Assembly (NCBI GenBank): GCA_963970005.1
Contig: CAXAMN010003614.1
Coordinates: forward strand, 242,573-306,572
Source of the DNA: Durusdinium trenchii
Taxonomy: Eukaryota; Sar; Dinophyceae; Suessiales; Symbiodiniaceae
Direction: 5' to 3'
Length of the DNA stretch: 64,000 bases
Under the pieces are notes generated by a model. The model made no database searches. It saw only the letters and a list, made by a program, of their open reading frames with translations, and was not told where the DNA came from. How positions within the stretch are numbered: position 1 is the stretch's first letter; every line of letters begins with the position of its first letter. Shown here in pieces: positions 1-9,525 of the stretch. The translations under genes and the position numbers were made by a program.

Positions 1-60
1 GAAGGAGCGCAACGGGGAGAGATGCGAAGAGACTCCTTAGCTGGCCACGGTTTTGGAAGT

Positions 61-149
61 TGCTCCTAGTAGCGATGCCCTTTGTTCCTAGTAGCTTCTT
101 GCTCCTAGTAGCGATGCCAGGAGCCCCTAGTAGCGTCCTTGCTCCTAGT
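61..149. repeat. short tandem repeat (CTCCTAGTAGCG units)
   Basis: Five imperfect copies of a 15-30-base unit built on CTCCTAGTAGCGATGCC follow one another. No coding role is seen. They lie just upstream of the first recognisable kinase exon. Confidence 0.8.
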
Positions 150-401
150 TGATGGGCTGCGAAGAGGATTGATGAAAAGGGGTGACCGTCCATTCACCAC
201 CCCGACGGTCAGTCCTGGTTAGCACACGTGTTTTCAGACATTGTGAGCTTCTCAGGCTTGCTGTCAATGTCACAGTTGGTGTGGCGCTTTCAGACCCCAA
301 GTTGAGTCAACAAGTCAAGTGCAATGAGAACTTGGAAGCAAAGGAAGCAAGAGTGGCAGTCAATCAATAGAGGTGATTTTTGAAAACGCACCTACCTCCA
401 G

Positions 402-3400
402 GTTGAGACGCCATTGGCCGATGAGCATTTGGGCGGCCGCTACGCGCCGTTGGAGAAGATTGGTGGAGGAAATTATGGCGAGGTCATGCGGATGAAAGAT
501 GTGGTTGCTGGGCTGCATGTTGCTTTGCGTCAAATGCAGGTCACACAGTTGGTGATGAAAAGGGTGGAACAAGTCACAGGTCACTGGCAAAGTTGTGGCA
601 GTCAAGAGCTCTTCGCAAGTGATCGAGGAGAGCTTTCCTGCTTTTTTCCGCTGATGATGCCGCATGATATCCCAAATGCTCCCAAATCAGGTTCCATTTG
701 CAGTTTGCTTGGGTCGACCAGGTGGACGCCAACAAAAACCATCGAGAATTCGATTTGTTTGACGATTTGTCGTTCGTCCGCCGGAAGGCCCATGGGGCCA
801 AAACGTCCATCATGCCCCCTGTGGACTGAGTCAGATGAACCGGTCGACCGATGTAGGTCTTAGTCGGATGGACCGGTTCTCACAGACGGGCGCTGGTTGG
901 TCTCACCAGGAGGGCCTGTCCAGCTGGTCGCTCCGGGAGATCTCGGCGCTCAGGCCCCTGATGGCTGAAGGGTGTTGCAGCTTCTTCAAAGTGATCTTTT
1001 TGGAGTCTGCAGAGTCCCAGGTGACCTGTGACAGGCCTAAGTAACCTCAAACCAGGGGGTCAAAAGGTCGGGAAGAACCAGGTTGAATCATTGGATTCTG
1101 CCTCCAGCACCCTCCAAAAGCAGCACTCGTTTCCAGAGTGGTTGCGCCGAAGAAGTCTCATTTCAAAAATAAAAATACAAATGGCGTTCTGCAGAGGTAG
1201 ATTGGAATCTTGTAACTATTTCAGTGTTGATTCGTAGTGGATGTCTTTGCAAACCTTTGCAGGGCCTGCCAGCATCCCAACGTGGTACAACTCCTCGACG
1301 TGCATGCCGTGCCGGAGAGTGTGCTCCGAAAGCAGATGTGTGCTCTTGGGAGTTTGGGGCAGCTCCAGTGATGTTCAGTTGCCATAGTGATGTTTGAGGA
1401 AGTTAAGCATCCGCTGGGTGTGATCAAAACGTTAAAGTTTGAAGCATTGAAACACTATAATATATATATATATATATACATATACCCTGGGGATCAACGA
1501 CGCCAGAAAAACTTAGTCATAACAAAACAGCCATGTTTAACTTGCCTTCACGCCCGTTCACGCCGATCACGGTGTGAGTGGAACCTTGATGTTTGTCCAT
1601 CAGTGGAATCTTCGATTGAGCCAATCACGGTCAATCACGCTGTCTTCCAGAACGACAAAGTTTAACCAAGTCAAACTTAGACACAATCCTTGCCCAGGTT
1701 AAACGTAGGCTTTGATCTGTAGGGTATATACATATATATATATATATTGTTTTCCATAGTCATAGCGTTTGTAAAATCTTAAATTTTCACGTGGAGCACT
1801 GGTTTAGCACCGGTACCATCCGGTGCCCATGTTAGTTTTTTTGGTCAGCTTTCTTCCGTCACAGCTGACGGGGTGACATCGGGTGACCGTTCTTTTTCCA
1901 CCGGTTTCCCACAGTTGTTTTCAGTCAAAAAAGGCGAATCCACTCGTGGTGCAGGTGCACTTGATCCTGGAGTTCATGCCATTCGACCTGTCCCAGTACA
2001 TGAGGACACCGAACAAACTTCGACCGAACATGGGCGGGTTTTGTTGGGAGGCCGCTTTCTTTTCAGGGACTGCAATGGTGGAAGGTCAGATCCGTTGATT
2101 TGCAGTTGGTCCCACCTTTGATTTGCTGCTGTGTCGCTGTGTGATGTTGTTTTGTCAGGTGCCTCCTTCGGCGGTCTATATATTGTTATATAGGCGTGTT
2201 GGGATACAGAAGACACATTGTCTACACACCCTTTTTTCTGACCATGCTGTGCATGCTCGCACAGCACGAGAAATCGAGATGAGGAGCAGATTTTCTTATA
2301 TACTGCATTAAACTGCACTGTATCATCATTCTTTGCAGAGAATCCCTCACCCAGTCAAAGTGGAACCAGGTTTCTTGCCAGGAGAGTTTTGAAAGGCCCC
2401 TTTGCGGACTTGAAGCCAGCGCCGCTTATCCGTACTTGTTCATGCACACCAAATAGGCCCGTTAGAGTGACCTGTCCATTTGTGTTCCATGTGCTTGCGC
2501 ACACGTGCAGAAGTGGTTTCTTTGCATGTATGTGGAGGCCCAGGCAGGAAAGGTTCGCGGAATTTCGGAACTCGGCAAAGGTTCCGTCAGATTCTATTGG
2601 GGCTGGGCCATTGCCATCGCATCATGGCAGCAACATGTGTGGAAAGGAAGACTTAGATGGATGTTGGAGCGGAGGCTTTAAGGCAAACATCAACCATTTT
2701 GCCACGCAGGCATGGCACACAGTAGGCTGGATACAAATTGCACCAAATTGCCTCTCCTAGACCGTTTTCAACATGTGCCAGAAAGAAACGATGGACCAGA
2801 AGAAAAGGATCATCATACTAGTGATCATACTCGTACTAGTATTCGTACTATATAGAACCTGAGTGACCCCGGTTTTCGGGGATCAACTGTCGAGAATACG
2901 GCGTTTTCCTATCAAAAAGGATGTCAAATGGGTTCTATGATGTTCTATGGTATATTATATACGTGTTTTTTCTTCGTTTTGCGCAGACCGTCTAGGGCCT
3001 TTTTTAATCAAGGTCTCCGACCGACCGAGGTCAGGGCTACCTCCATCGAGATCTAAAGCCTCAGAACATCTTGGTGGATGGAGGCACCCTGAAGCTGGCG
3101 GATTTTGGTCTCGCTTCACGGCGCTACCTGTGGCCTTTTCGCTGCTTCTCGGCGCAAAGCGAGGGGACAGCCAGGGGATGGAATTGCAACATAAACTCCA
3201 CAGCGCAAGTGGAACTGTCGCTGTTGTTGCTGTTCTTACTGAGCGCTCCTGTCCTAATGTTCCTTTTTTGCTCATTGTTGGTGTTTTTTTCCTCGCCCCC
3301 TTCCCTTGAAACCTTTTGCTCAGCTATTCACGCTATTCTGACTCTTTGCTGCCCCCTCTCTTGTTGCTCCTCTTATTGGCTTTTTCAGTATTGATGGGGG

Positions 3401-4736
3401 TATTGTGTGTTTTCTTATGTCAGTTATCTCTTCTTTCGTCTTCTCATCTCTACCCTCTCCTTCCGCGTTCCTTCTATGTTATGTGTTTTTTTCTCTGTGA
3501 CTTGTTCTTTTCTTCCTCTCCTCTATCTACTCTACTCCTCCCCTTGGTGTCTTCTCCGTGTCTCTGTGTTTCTGCCCCGCCTCTCCATTCTCTTAACTCT
3601 TTAACATCTGTGGAGTCAATTCCCTTCGCAACTCAGGCCAAAAGCCACTGACCAAGTTCGTGGTCACTGTTTGGTACCGTGCGCCCGAGTTGATCCTCAT
3701 GGACTCTGGCCAGTGCATGTTTGAAGCTTAGCGCTTTTCCGTCTGTTCACGCGGCCTGACCGAATGCGACGGCCACGTGCCAACAGTGCCAACAGTGCGA
3801 AACCGAGAACTGACCGAATGCGACGGTAGGGGACACTTCGTCGCTGTCGTTCTACCGCTAAGGTACGGTCAGGGGGTGGACATTTGGTCCTTGGGTTGCA
3901 TTCTGGCGGAGATGGCGACGAATCGGCCCATGTTCCCGGGTGACTCTGAGATTGACACGTGGCTCGGAGGGTGGAAACTGGCACTTGCAAGTGATCATCC
4001 AAAAAGAGAGGCGAGTGAAATTGCGGACCTCAGTGAGTTCAAGGGCTTTTTCATGAAAGTTGGTGCCTCATGTGCCTTTCATTGATTAGGCTGTTCAAGA
4101 TATTCCGGATGAAGGGCACGCCCGCTGCCACGACCTGGCCTGGTCTTGAACAAATGGGACACTTCTCCCGCAGCTTCCCACATTGGGAGGAGACGGACGT
4201 TGTACCGTTGAAAAAGTGGATGACGTAGGCGACCGCGGAATGGGCTACTCTCCAAACCTCCAAGACACTAATAGCGCAGCTATTTTGGAGAGACTCGATC
4301 CTGACCTTTGCAAACACACAGAATTTTGACCAGTCCGTAGTCTGCAGAGGCTTTGCACATGTCAACCTGTTGATACCTGTTGCACGTGTCCAACCGAGAG
4401 ATCTTGACCAGCCAGCGATTGGAGCTGCAAGGAATTAATGGATTTGTCTTGGAAACGGGAGAGGGGTTTGAATATGAACAGCAATGAAGATTGCTTGTTG
4501 TCACAGGATACCAACTTCCAGAAAGTTTTGGAGGCGTGCCCCTTCCACCACACTTTTCTGCAGCAAATGCTTGGAGCTATGCTGCAGCCCTTTGCCTCTA
4601 TTGGACTCTATTGGCACACCACATGAGAAGTCGTTAGATACGCAAAACAAGTAGAAACGTCAAATCACAGTCATGAGAACCAAGTAAGGTATGTGCCAAA
4701 CCAGCGTTGGTCAGCCTACGCCTTGCTTTCTCATCC
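402..4736 (+). CDS. CDK-family Ser/Thr protein kinase, multi-exon (ends may be incomplete)
   Basis: A phosphotransferase of the cyclin-dependent kinase group, read from exons whose phases agree. 402-539: P-loop GGGNYGEV, then VALRQM. 910-953: helix [16 protein letters not shown], the counterpart of PSTAIRE. 1263-1320: [10 protein letters not shown]. 1955-about 2033: [14 protein letters not shown]. 3035-3122: [14 protein letters not shown] and DFGLASR. 3637-3712: [14 protein letters not shown], keeping the T-loop Thr. 3863-3958: [13 protein letters not shown]. 4090-4198: [11 protein letters not shown] and WPGLEQM. 4522-4586: MLGAMLQ. 4689-4736: [14 protein letters not shown]. Donors are GT at most sites and GC at 954, 3123 and 4587. 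One exon between the hinge and HRD (the YQLL..CH segment) was not found. The catalytic Lys position reads Arg (VALR). The first exon and the C-terminal end may lie outside these limits. The CDK group assignment is secure; the subfamily is not. Confidence 0.88.
1456..1748. repeat. two (TA)n microsatellites in a kinase intron
   Basis: TA runs lie near 1458-1485 and 1725-1747, inside the intron between the [10 protein letters not shown] exon and the hinge exon. No other function is visible. Confidence 0.8.
3225..3620 (+). other. long pyrimidine-rich tract in a kinase intron
   Basis: Most of this intron, between the HRD/DFG exon and the activation-loop exon, is C/T-rich on the coding strand. Blocks of CTCTTTCTTCT-like sequence run almost continuously for about 350 bases. 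It could act as an extended polypyrimidine tract for the acceptor at 3636, or simply be low-complexity sequence. Confidence 0.6.
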
Positions 4737-7540
4737 GTGTCCTATCAGCACAAACAAGTTTTTCTTGGTTTATGTCAGATTCGTTGTGTTTCATAGTTCC
4801 TGGACTATTGAAGTGAGAGTTCTTGCTTTTGGTGTGGATGTGTGCTTTTGCTACAAGGGCCGCAGTTTATACTGGATACATTACACTCTTTGCGTGGTTT
4901 CTTTGTGGACCCTGGCATGCTGCCAAGGTTTTTCGAAGGGCAAAGCGAGTCGTGCAACACCTCAGCTAGTCTCATGAAATCTGATCACCCTTCTGGCTGG
5001 TAGAGAGGGGCCTTCACTGGAGAAAAAAAGAGGGGTGTTTTGTAGGATCAATAGCTTGTGGTGTTCACTCCTTTACTTTTTTGTACTGCGCTGCATGTTG
5101 GGCTTCCAACCAACATCTGGACATCTCGCATTGCCCCTCGCTCAGTCCAAAGGCATTTTTGTTTTCTTGCAGCCTCGACTGAGAATGTTTTGGCAACGAC
5201 CACTAGCCTTCGGTTGAAAGCCAGTTTTTGCCTTTAAGTCTCCACTAAATTACTGCTTTGGTGATTGTTTTGTTTTTTGAGGAAATGAATGAGGAATTGA
5301 AGGCAGTCCGCTGCCCAGGCAACTGTGCAAAGCGCGTGCTTTGCGGTCGCAGATTGAGTCGTGCATCGATTTGATCTGTGCGACTAATTCACCATTTGCG
5401 GAAGGCAGAGGCTAAATGGGCAGAGAAATCAACAAAAAACATGATTAGACTGAGAGTCTGAATCAAGAGGATCACCTGGAGCAAAAAGCAATGACAAGAA
5501 GATACACGTAGCAACACACCCTGCCATTTCTGCAGACATTTTGGCCAACTTGCGGCTGCAGCCTGAAACCGTCGAACTTCTTGACGCTTCACAGCCTGAA
5601 ACGATAAGCGGTTAGCTGGAAGCGCCAGCTAACCCAGTTTTTGACAAAGCTGGGAAGCTTAGCCAGTTGCTCTTTCCAGCTTGAATTGAATTGACCATAT
5701 CCGTTTTATTATTTGAATCGTAGCCTGCGCAGAGTGGAGCTGAAGAAGAAATCGCGTTGAAGACGTTGACACGTCAACCTGGCTTTGAGCTTTGACATTC
5801 TCTCCACTTTCATTGGCATGTGATTTAGCCAAACCTATTGCCAAGGGCCTGCTCTCGGGCCCTAAACTTGCTTCTCTAGATAGCGCAATTATGATAGCTC
5901 AGCAGCATTCCTCAGAACATGGGATGTGACCAATTGTTGCCCTAGATTGGCGCATGGAATGCATGATGCATTGCACATCATTTGATCTTGTCCATTTCCT
6001 CCCCCCATTGCTGCACATATCAGCCGCATGTTGGAAAGACTTCGTAGTTCTATATAGTGAGGTTGCAGCATTTTTGGAATGTTCTGTATGTTTCACGCTG
6101 AAGTGAAATGCAAGAACGGACTGCATTCCAAGCCAATAGGACCCATAGCCTAGACTTGTAGACGCTTTTCGGTGATTCGGTGATTCGCCTTCCGCCCAGT
6201 GGGCGGATAGACCAGTTTTCCCAGCCAAGGCACCAAGGCAGGTCATGCAGCCGGCACAGTTCCGTCCTCCAGTCGGTGCATGTTGGAGCCAAGGCCGATC
6301 ACCTTGGTACCTCATCCCAGATCAACTCCAGGTCTCACAGACCAACCAGACCAAGCTGTAGAAATAGTTCCTTTTTTTCATAAGCGGCTCATAGGGATCC
6401 CAGGCTAAATCTTTTCATGAGGGGGTGAAGAAAGGAACACAATTCAGCGGCCAAATGATATAACTGGGGTATACTGGGGTTGATTGCGACCCCCCAAAAC
6501 GCACTATTGAATGGCCACATATGGCCACATGTTTTGTTGTTTCTTTTGTTTGGTCAAGCTGTCATGCTAGGACATTTGCAAATTGGGAGGTTGCACAATC
6601 CTGAGTGCATAGCTGCATAGTTCATACAACCTAGTGTCCTGGTGTTCCTCCCTCGACCTTGGGTGTTCTCTCCCATGCATCATTGAAAAGTTGAAAAGAC
6701 GGAGCAAAAGCCAAAAGCTGCATGCTCTGAAGATGTCGCAGTGAACGTGTTGGTAATGTTTTGTCATCGTTGGATTGGATGGTGCACCCCCTATTGAGGG
6801 ATATTTGTTTGAGTCTTGGTGTGACTTAGAGTCATCCATTCAGTACAATCAGTCGCGAGCCAGGCTTGCCTGGGCGGGAGGTGTGTTCTTAGTTTGATTA
6901 TAGATAGGGTTTTTTGGAGACCAGCTCGTTGTTGGCAGGATGAAGTTCTAGGTTCTCACACTTTCAGTGGCCACTGTAACAAGCCAATGGCTTTCTTTGG
7001 CTAGCTCACCAAAGCTCGCCGTAGTCTGTTCATTTCAACTCATCCTGCCGATTTGGACAAGCTGGTGCCAGACAGACTCTGGTAGAGAGACAGCCTCAGG
7101 CTGCGATTAGGGTGTTTGCGTGGTCCAGTGGTGCCACTCACGGCACGAATATCAGCTCAACTGGAGCAAGCTGAACAGTGGCAGTAGCGCCGGCCTCAAG
7201 CCGATGCAATGTCGGATCGAGAGGTGGGCATGGATCCTTTCGTGGCCGGGCGTGGCAGGTTGTGACTGGGGTTGACACTGTCCAGTGATTTATTGCATCA
7301 ACCCATTGGACACCTTGGGCCCTTCAAACCATCAGGTTTTCAATGCTGCTTGAGTGTCAACTCCCAAGAGTACGCTGTAGCACGCACTGCCTCTTGCTTT
7401 GCAACGATTTGGCCAGACTCATTCTCAGTGGCCAATGCAAGGAGACTCACAGACTGCCCCTTCAGTGTCGACCAGGCGTGCGCACACTAGCGCTGAAATT
7501 CAATCTGAAACTACCAGCGAAGAATTGGAATCAATGTGTG
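4737..7540. other. no gene recognised (likely 3' end of kinase gene and intergenic)
   Basis: I see no exon with family motifs on either strand. ORFs present on both strands lack consistent splice context or similarity between copies. The last kinase exon(s) and 3' UTR may lie at the start of this stretch. Confidence 0.4.
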
Positions 7541-7542
7541 TT

Positions 7543-8202
7543 TCATACCAGTGCATCAAGTTGCTTGATCTCATCTAATATACAAGGAGTCAGTAGATGC
7601 TTTTGTGTGCACCTCAGAGAGGTCATTTGGGCAAGGGAAAGAGGAGTCCTTTGGTGCCTTTCTGGCGCTACATGCTTTGGCCATAGTTTCGGCAATTTTG
7701 TGTTGGCCATTTTGCACTCCAAGGTTGCCATTTGAAGCTCGTTGAGGTCCACCGGTTCTTTTGATGCCAAAGTGGCAAGTTCAGGCGCCCACCATTGGGC
7801 GGGCCATGAAAATGGCTTCGGCCCCTCGGCCATCGGCGATTTCGCCAAGGCTTCCAGGTGCTTCGCCGTGCCGGGAAGCTTTTGTACAGGGCATGGCATG
7901 GCGTAGGGACCCAGTGAAGTCCGACAGGGCTTGGAAGCACGGAGAGCAAATTGGAGCATGAAAAAAGCCACGGGATCGTTGAACCGTTGGCGCCTCTCCT
8001 CGTGTGCCAAAGATTCATGGATAGTCCGGGCCGGTCCGGGCGGGCCGGGCCACCGCCGGGCCACTGCGGGTCGGTCCGGGCGGTCCGGGCCGGTCCACTG
8101 CGGTCCTTTCATTTGTATAGGTCCTTTGTGGAATCCACCAAACCACACCTCAAATCCACCGCCCCGGCGTGGCGTAAGGAGACCACCTGACGCAGTGGGC
8201 AA
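7543..8202 (-). CDS. uncharacterised minus-strand ORF (219 codons), doubtful
   Basis: An open frame of 219 codons read leftwards. Its first third runs through the GGCC-rich repeat and is Pro/Arg-rich, so that part is probably not protein. The middle and end (for example the stretch WWAPELATLASKEPVDLNEL) have a more protein-like composition. I recognise no domain. It is against the prevailing host coding direction and could be a degraded mobile-element fragment. No splice or promoter evidence was found. Confidence 0.2.
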   Translation of the reverse strand: MPTASGGLLTPRRGGGFEVWFGGFHKGPIQMKGPQWTGPDRPDRPAVARRWPGPPGPARTIHESLAHEERRQRFNDPVAFFMLQFALRASKPCRTSLGPYAMPCPVQKLPGTAKHLEALAKSPMAEGPKPFSWPAQWWAPELATLASKEPVDLNELQMATLECKMANTKLPKLWPKHVAPERHQRTPLSLAQMTSLRCTQKHLLTPCILDEIKQLDALV

Positions 8203-8262
8203 AGGAAGAATCTATGCATCAAGCTACCCACAAACACTTTATAGAGGATGGATCGGCTGGTT
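8013..8262 (+). repeat. dispersed GGCC-rich repeat, copy 1
   Basis: It begins at ATTCATGGATAG, continues with a degenerate CCGGGCCGGT tandem array (about 8024-8100), and ends with a segment containing TGACGCAGTGGGCAAAGGAA. The same order of elements occurs in reverse complement at about 17,467-17,668, so this is one repeat family with an inverted second copy. Confidence 0.75.
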
Positions 8263-8523
8263 TTTTAGTCTGTGCGAATAAACCCTTTTCTAATATTGTC
8301 GGTCTACGGAGCTGTACTTGGGGTTTATATAGTTTTGATTAAACCCTTTTTGGTCGAGTAAGGGTCCTCACTCGATCACAAAGGGTTTACATCCTGATCC
8401 AAACCCCAAACCCAAGGGTATGCATATCAATCGACCAAAAAGGGGTTTAATCAAAACTAAACCCCCAATACAGCTCCGTAGACCGACAACAGTAGAAAGG
8501 GGTTTATTCGCACAGACTAAAAA
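8262..8523. repeat. large imperfect hairpin / MITE-like inverted repeat
   Basis: The left arm starts TTTTTAGTCTGTGCGAATAA and the right arm ends with its complement, CGCACAGACTAAAAA. The arms are about 90 bases each and contain matching blocks such as GTCGGTCTACGGAGCTGTA / TACAGCTCCGTAGACCGAC. The loop is about 75 bases and itself contains CTCGAGTAAGG-type sequence. No clear target duplication was seen, and there is no coding sequence. Confidence 0.85.
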
Positions 8524-8581
8524 CACTTGATGTTTTAAAAAAACCCGGGACCTAGGAGAAATGTAAGCGGTGGTCCCGTTT

Positions 8582-8625
8582 TAGCAAACATTAGCAAACC
8601 ATCAAACGTTTGCTAATGTTTGCTA
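8582..8625. repeat. perfect 18-bp palindrome at assembly gap edge
   Basis: TAGCAAACATTAGCAAAC and its exact reverse complement are separated by CATCAAAC. The right arm ends at the first N. Confidence 0.9.
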
Positions 8626-9025
8626 NNNNNNNNNNNNNNNNNNNNNNNNNNNNNNNNNNNNNNNNNNNNNNNNNNNNNNNNNNNNNNNNNNNNNNNNNNN
8701 NNNNNNNNNNNNNNNNNNNNNNNNNNNNNNNNNNNNNNNNNNNNNNNNNNNNNNNNNNNNNNNNNNNNNNNNNNNNNNNNNNNNNNNNNNNNNNNNNNNN
8801 NNNNNNNNNNNNNNNNNNNNNNNNNNNNNNNNNNNNNNNNNNNNNNNNNNNNNNNNNNNNNNNNNNNNNNNNNNNNNNNNNNNNNNNNNNNNNNNNNNNN
8901 NNNNNNNNNNNNNNNNNNNNNNNNNNNNNNNNNNNNNNNNNNNNNNNNNNNNNNNNNNNNNNNNNNNNNNNNNNNNNNNNNNNNNNNNNNNNNNNNNNNN
9001 NNNNNNNNNNNNNNNNNNNNNNNNN
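8626..9025. other. assembly gap (400 N)
   Basis: Exactly 400 undetermined bases, a round number typical of a scaffold join of estimated or fixed size. Open frames running through it are artefacts. Confidence 0.99.
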
Positions 9026-9335
9026 GGGGGAGAGGAGAAAAAGTGTAGAAAAAGTAGCTAGTTGATTTTAGTGATTTTCCTGGTCAAATTCCTTCAGTTC
9101 CTGGCTTTCCTTGATGTTTGGAGTCTGTTTGAAGGACATTTTGAACAGTCAAATTTTCATTGAACATATGCACGCGCGCACACACACACATAACAGACAC
9201 CGACTTTTTTGCAGTGGAGGCAGGGACATGTGTGGTTAGCTGGGAAACGACAAGAGACTGTATACTGAGTTCCAAACATTGAAAAACGATAAAGAGTTAA
9301 AAAACGATAAGGCTGAAAGTGGTCATACAAAATGT
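9026..9335. other. gene-free flank with short CA repeat
   Basis: Between the gap and the element I see only a (CA)n tract near 9176-9190 and purine-rich sequence at the gap edge. Confidence 0.5.
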
Positions 9336-9340
9336 ATAGG
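9336..9340. repeat. target-site duplication, left copy (ATAGG)
   Basis: ATAGG lies directly outside the left LTR and matches the 5 bases directly outside the right LTR (17462-17466). Confidence 0.93.
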
Positions 9341-9525
9341 TGTTGAGGTAGCAAGGCCGGCAACCGAGGTCCAGCAACAAACGAAGCACGGCGCACGAAC
9401 GCGCGCCACCCGCAGCGCTTTTCAGCGCACAAGTCCCTCCCTTGAGCGGAAGGATACGGTCGGTCGAAGCATGGAAAAACACACTCAACCACTTCATGAC
9501 TGCAATGCACAGCGTGCAATTGTCA
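9341..9525 (-). repeat. 3' LTR of the copia element
   Basis: 185 bp. It reads TGACAATTGC...CCTCAACA on the element's coding strand and so has TG...CA ends. One mismatch separates it from the other LTR. The stop codon of the second ORF (TGA, 9523-9525) is formed by the first three bases of this LTR. Confidence 0.95.

Noticed and set aside
5899-6315. 138-codon minus-strand ORF
   Set aside because: No motif, no splice context, against the coding direction; chance open frame.
8610-9065. Open frames of about 140-150 codons
   Set aside because: They consist almost entirely of N from the assembly gap.
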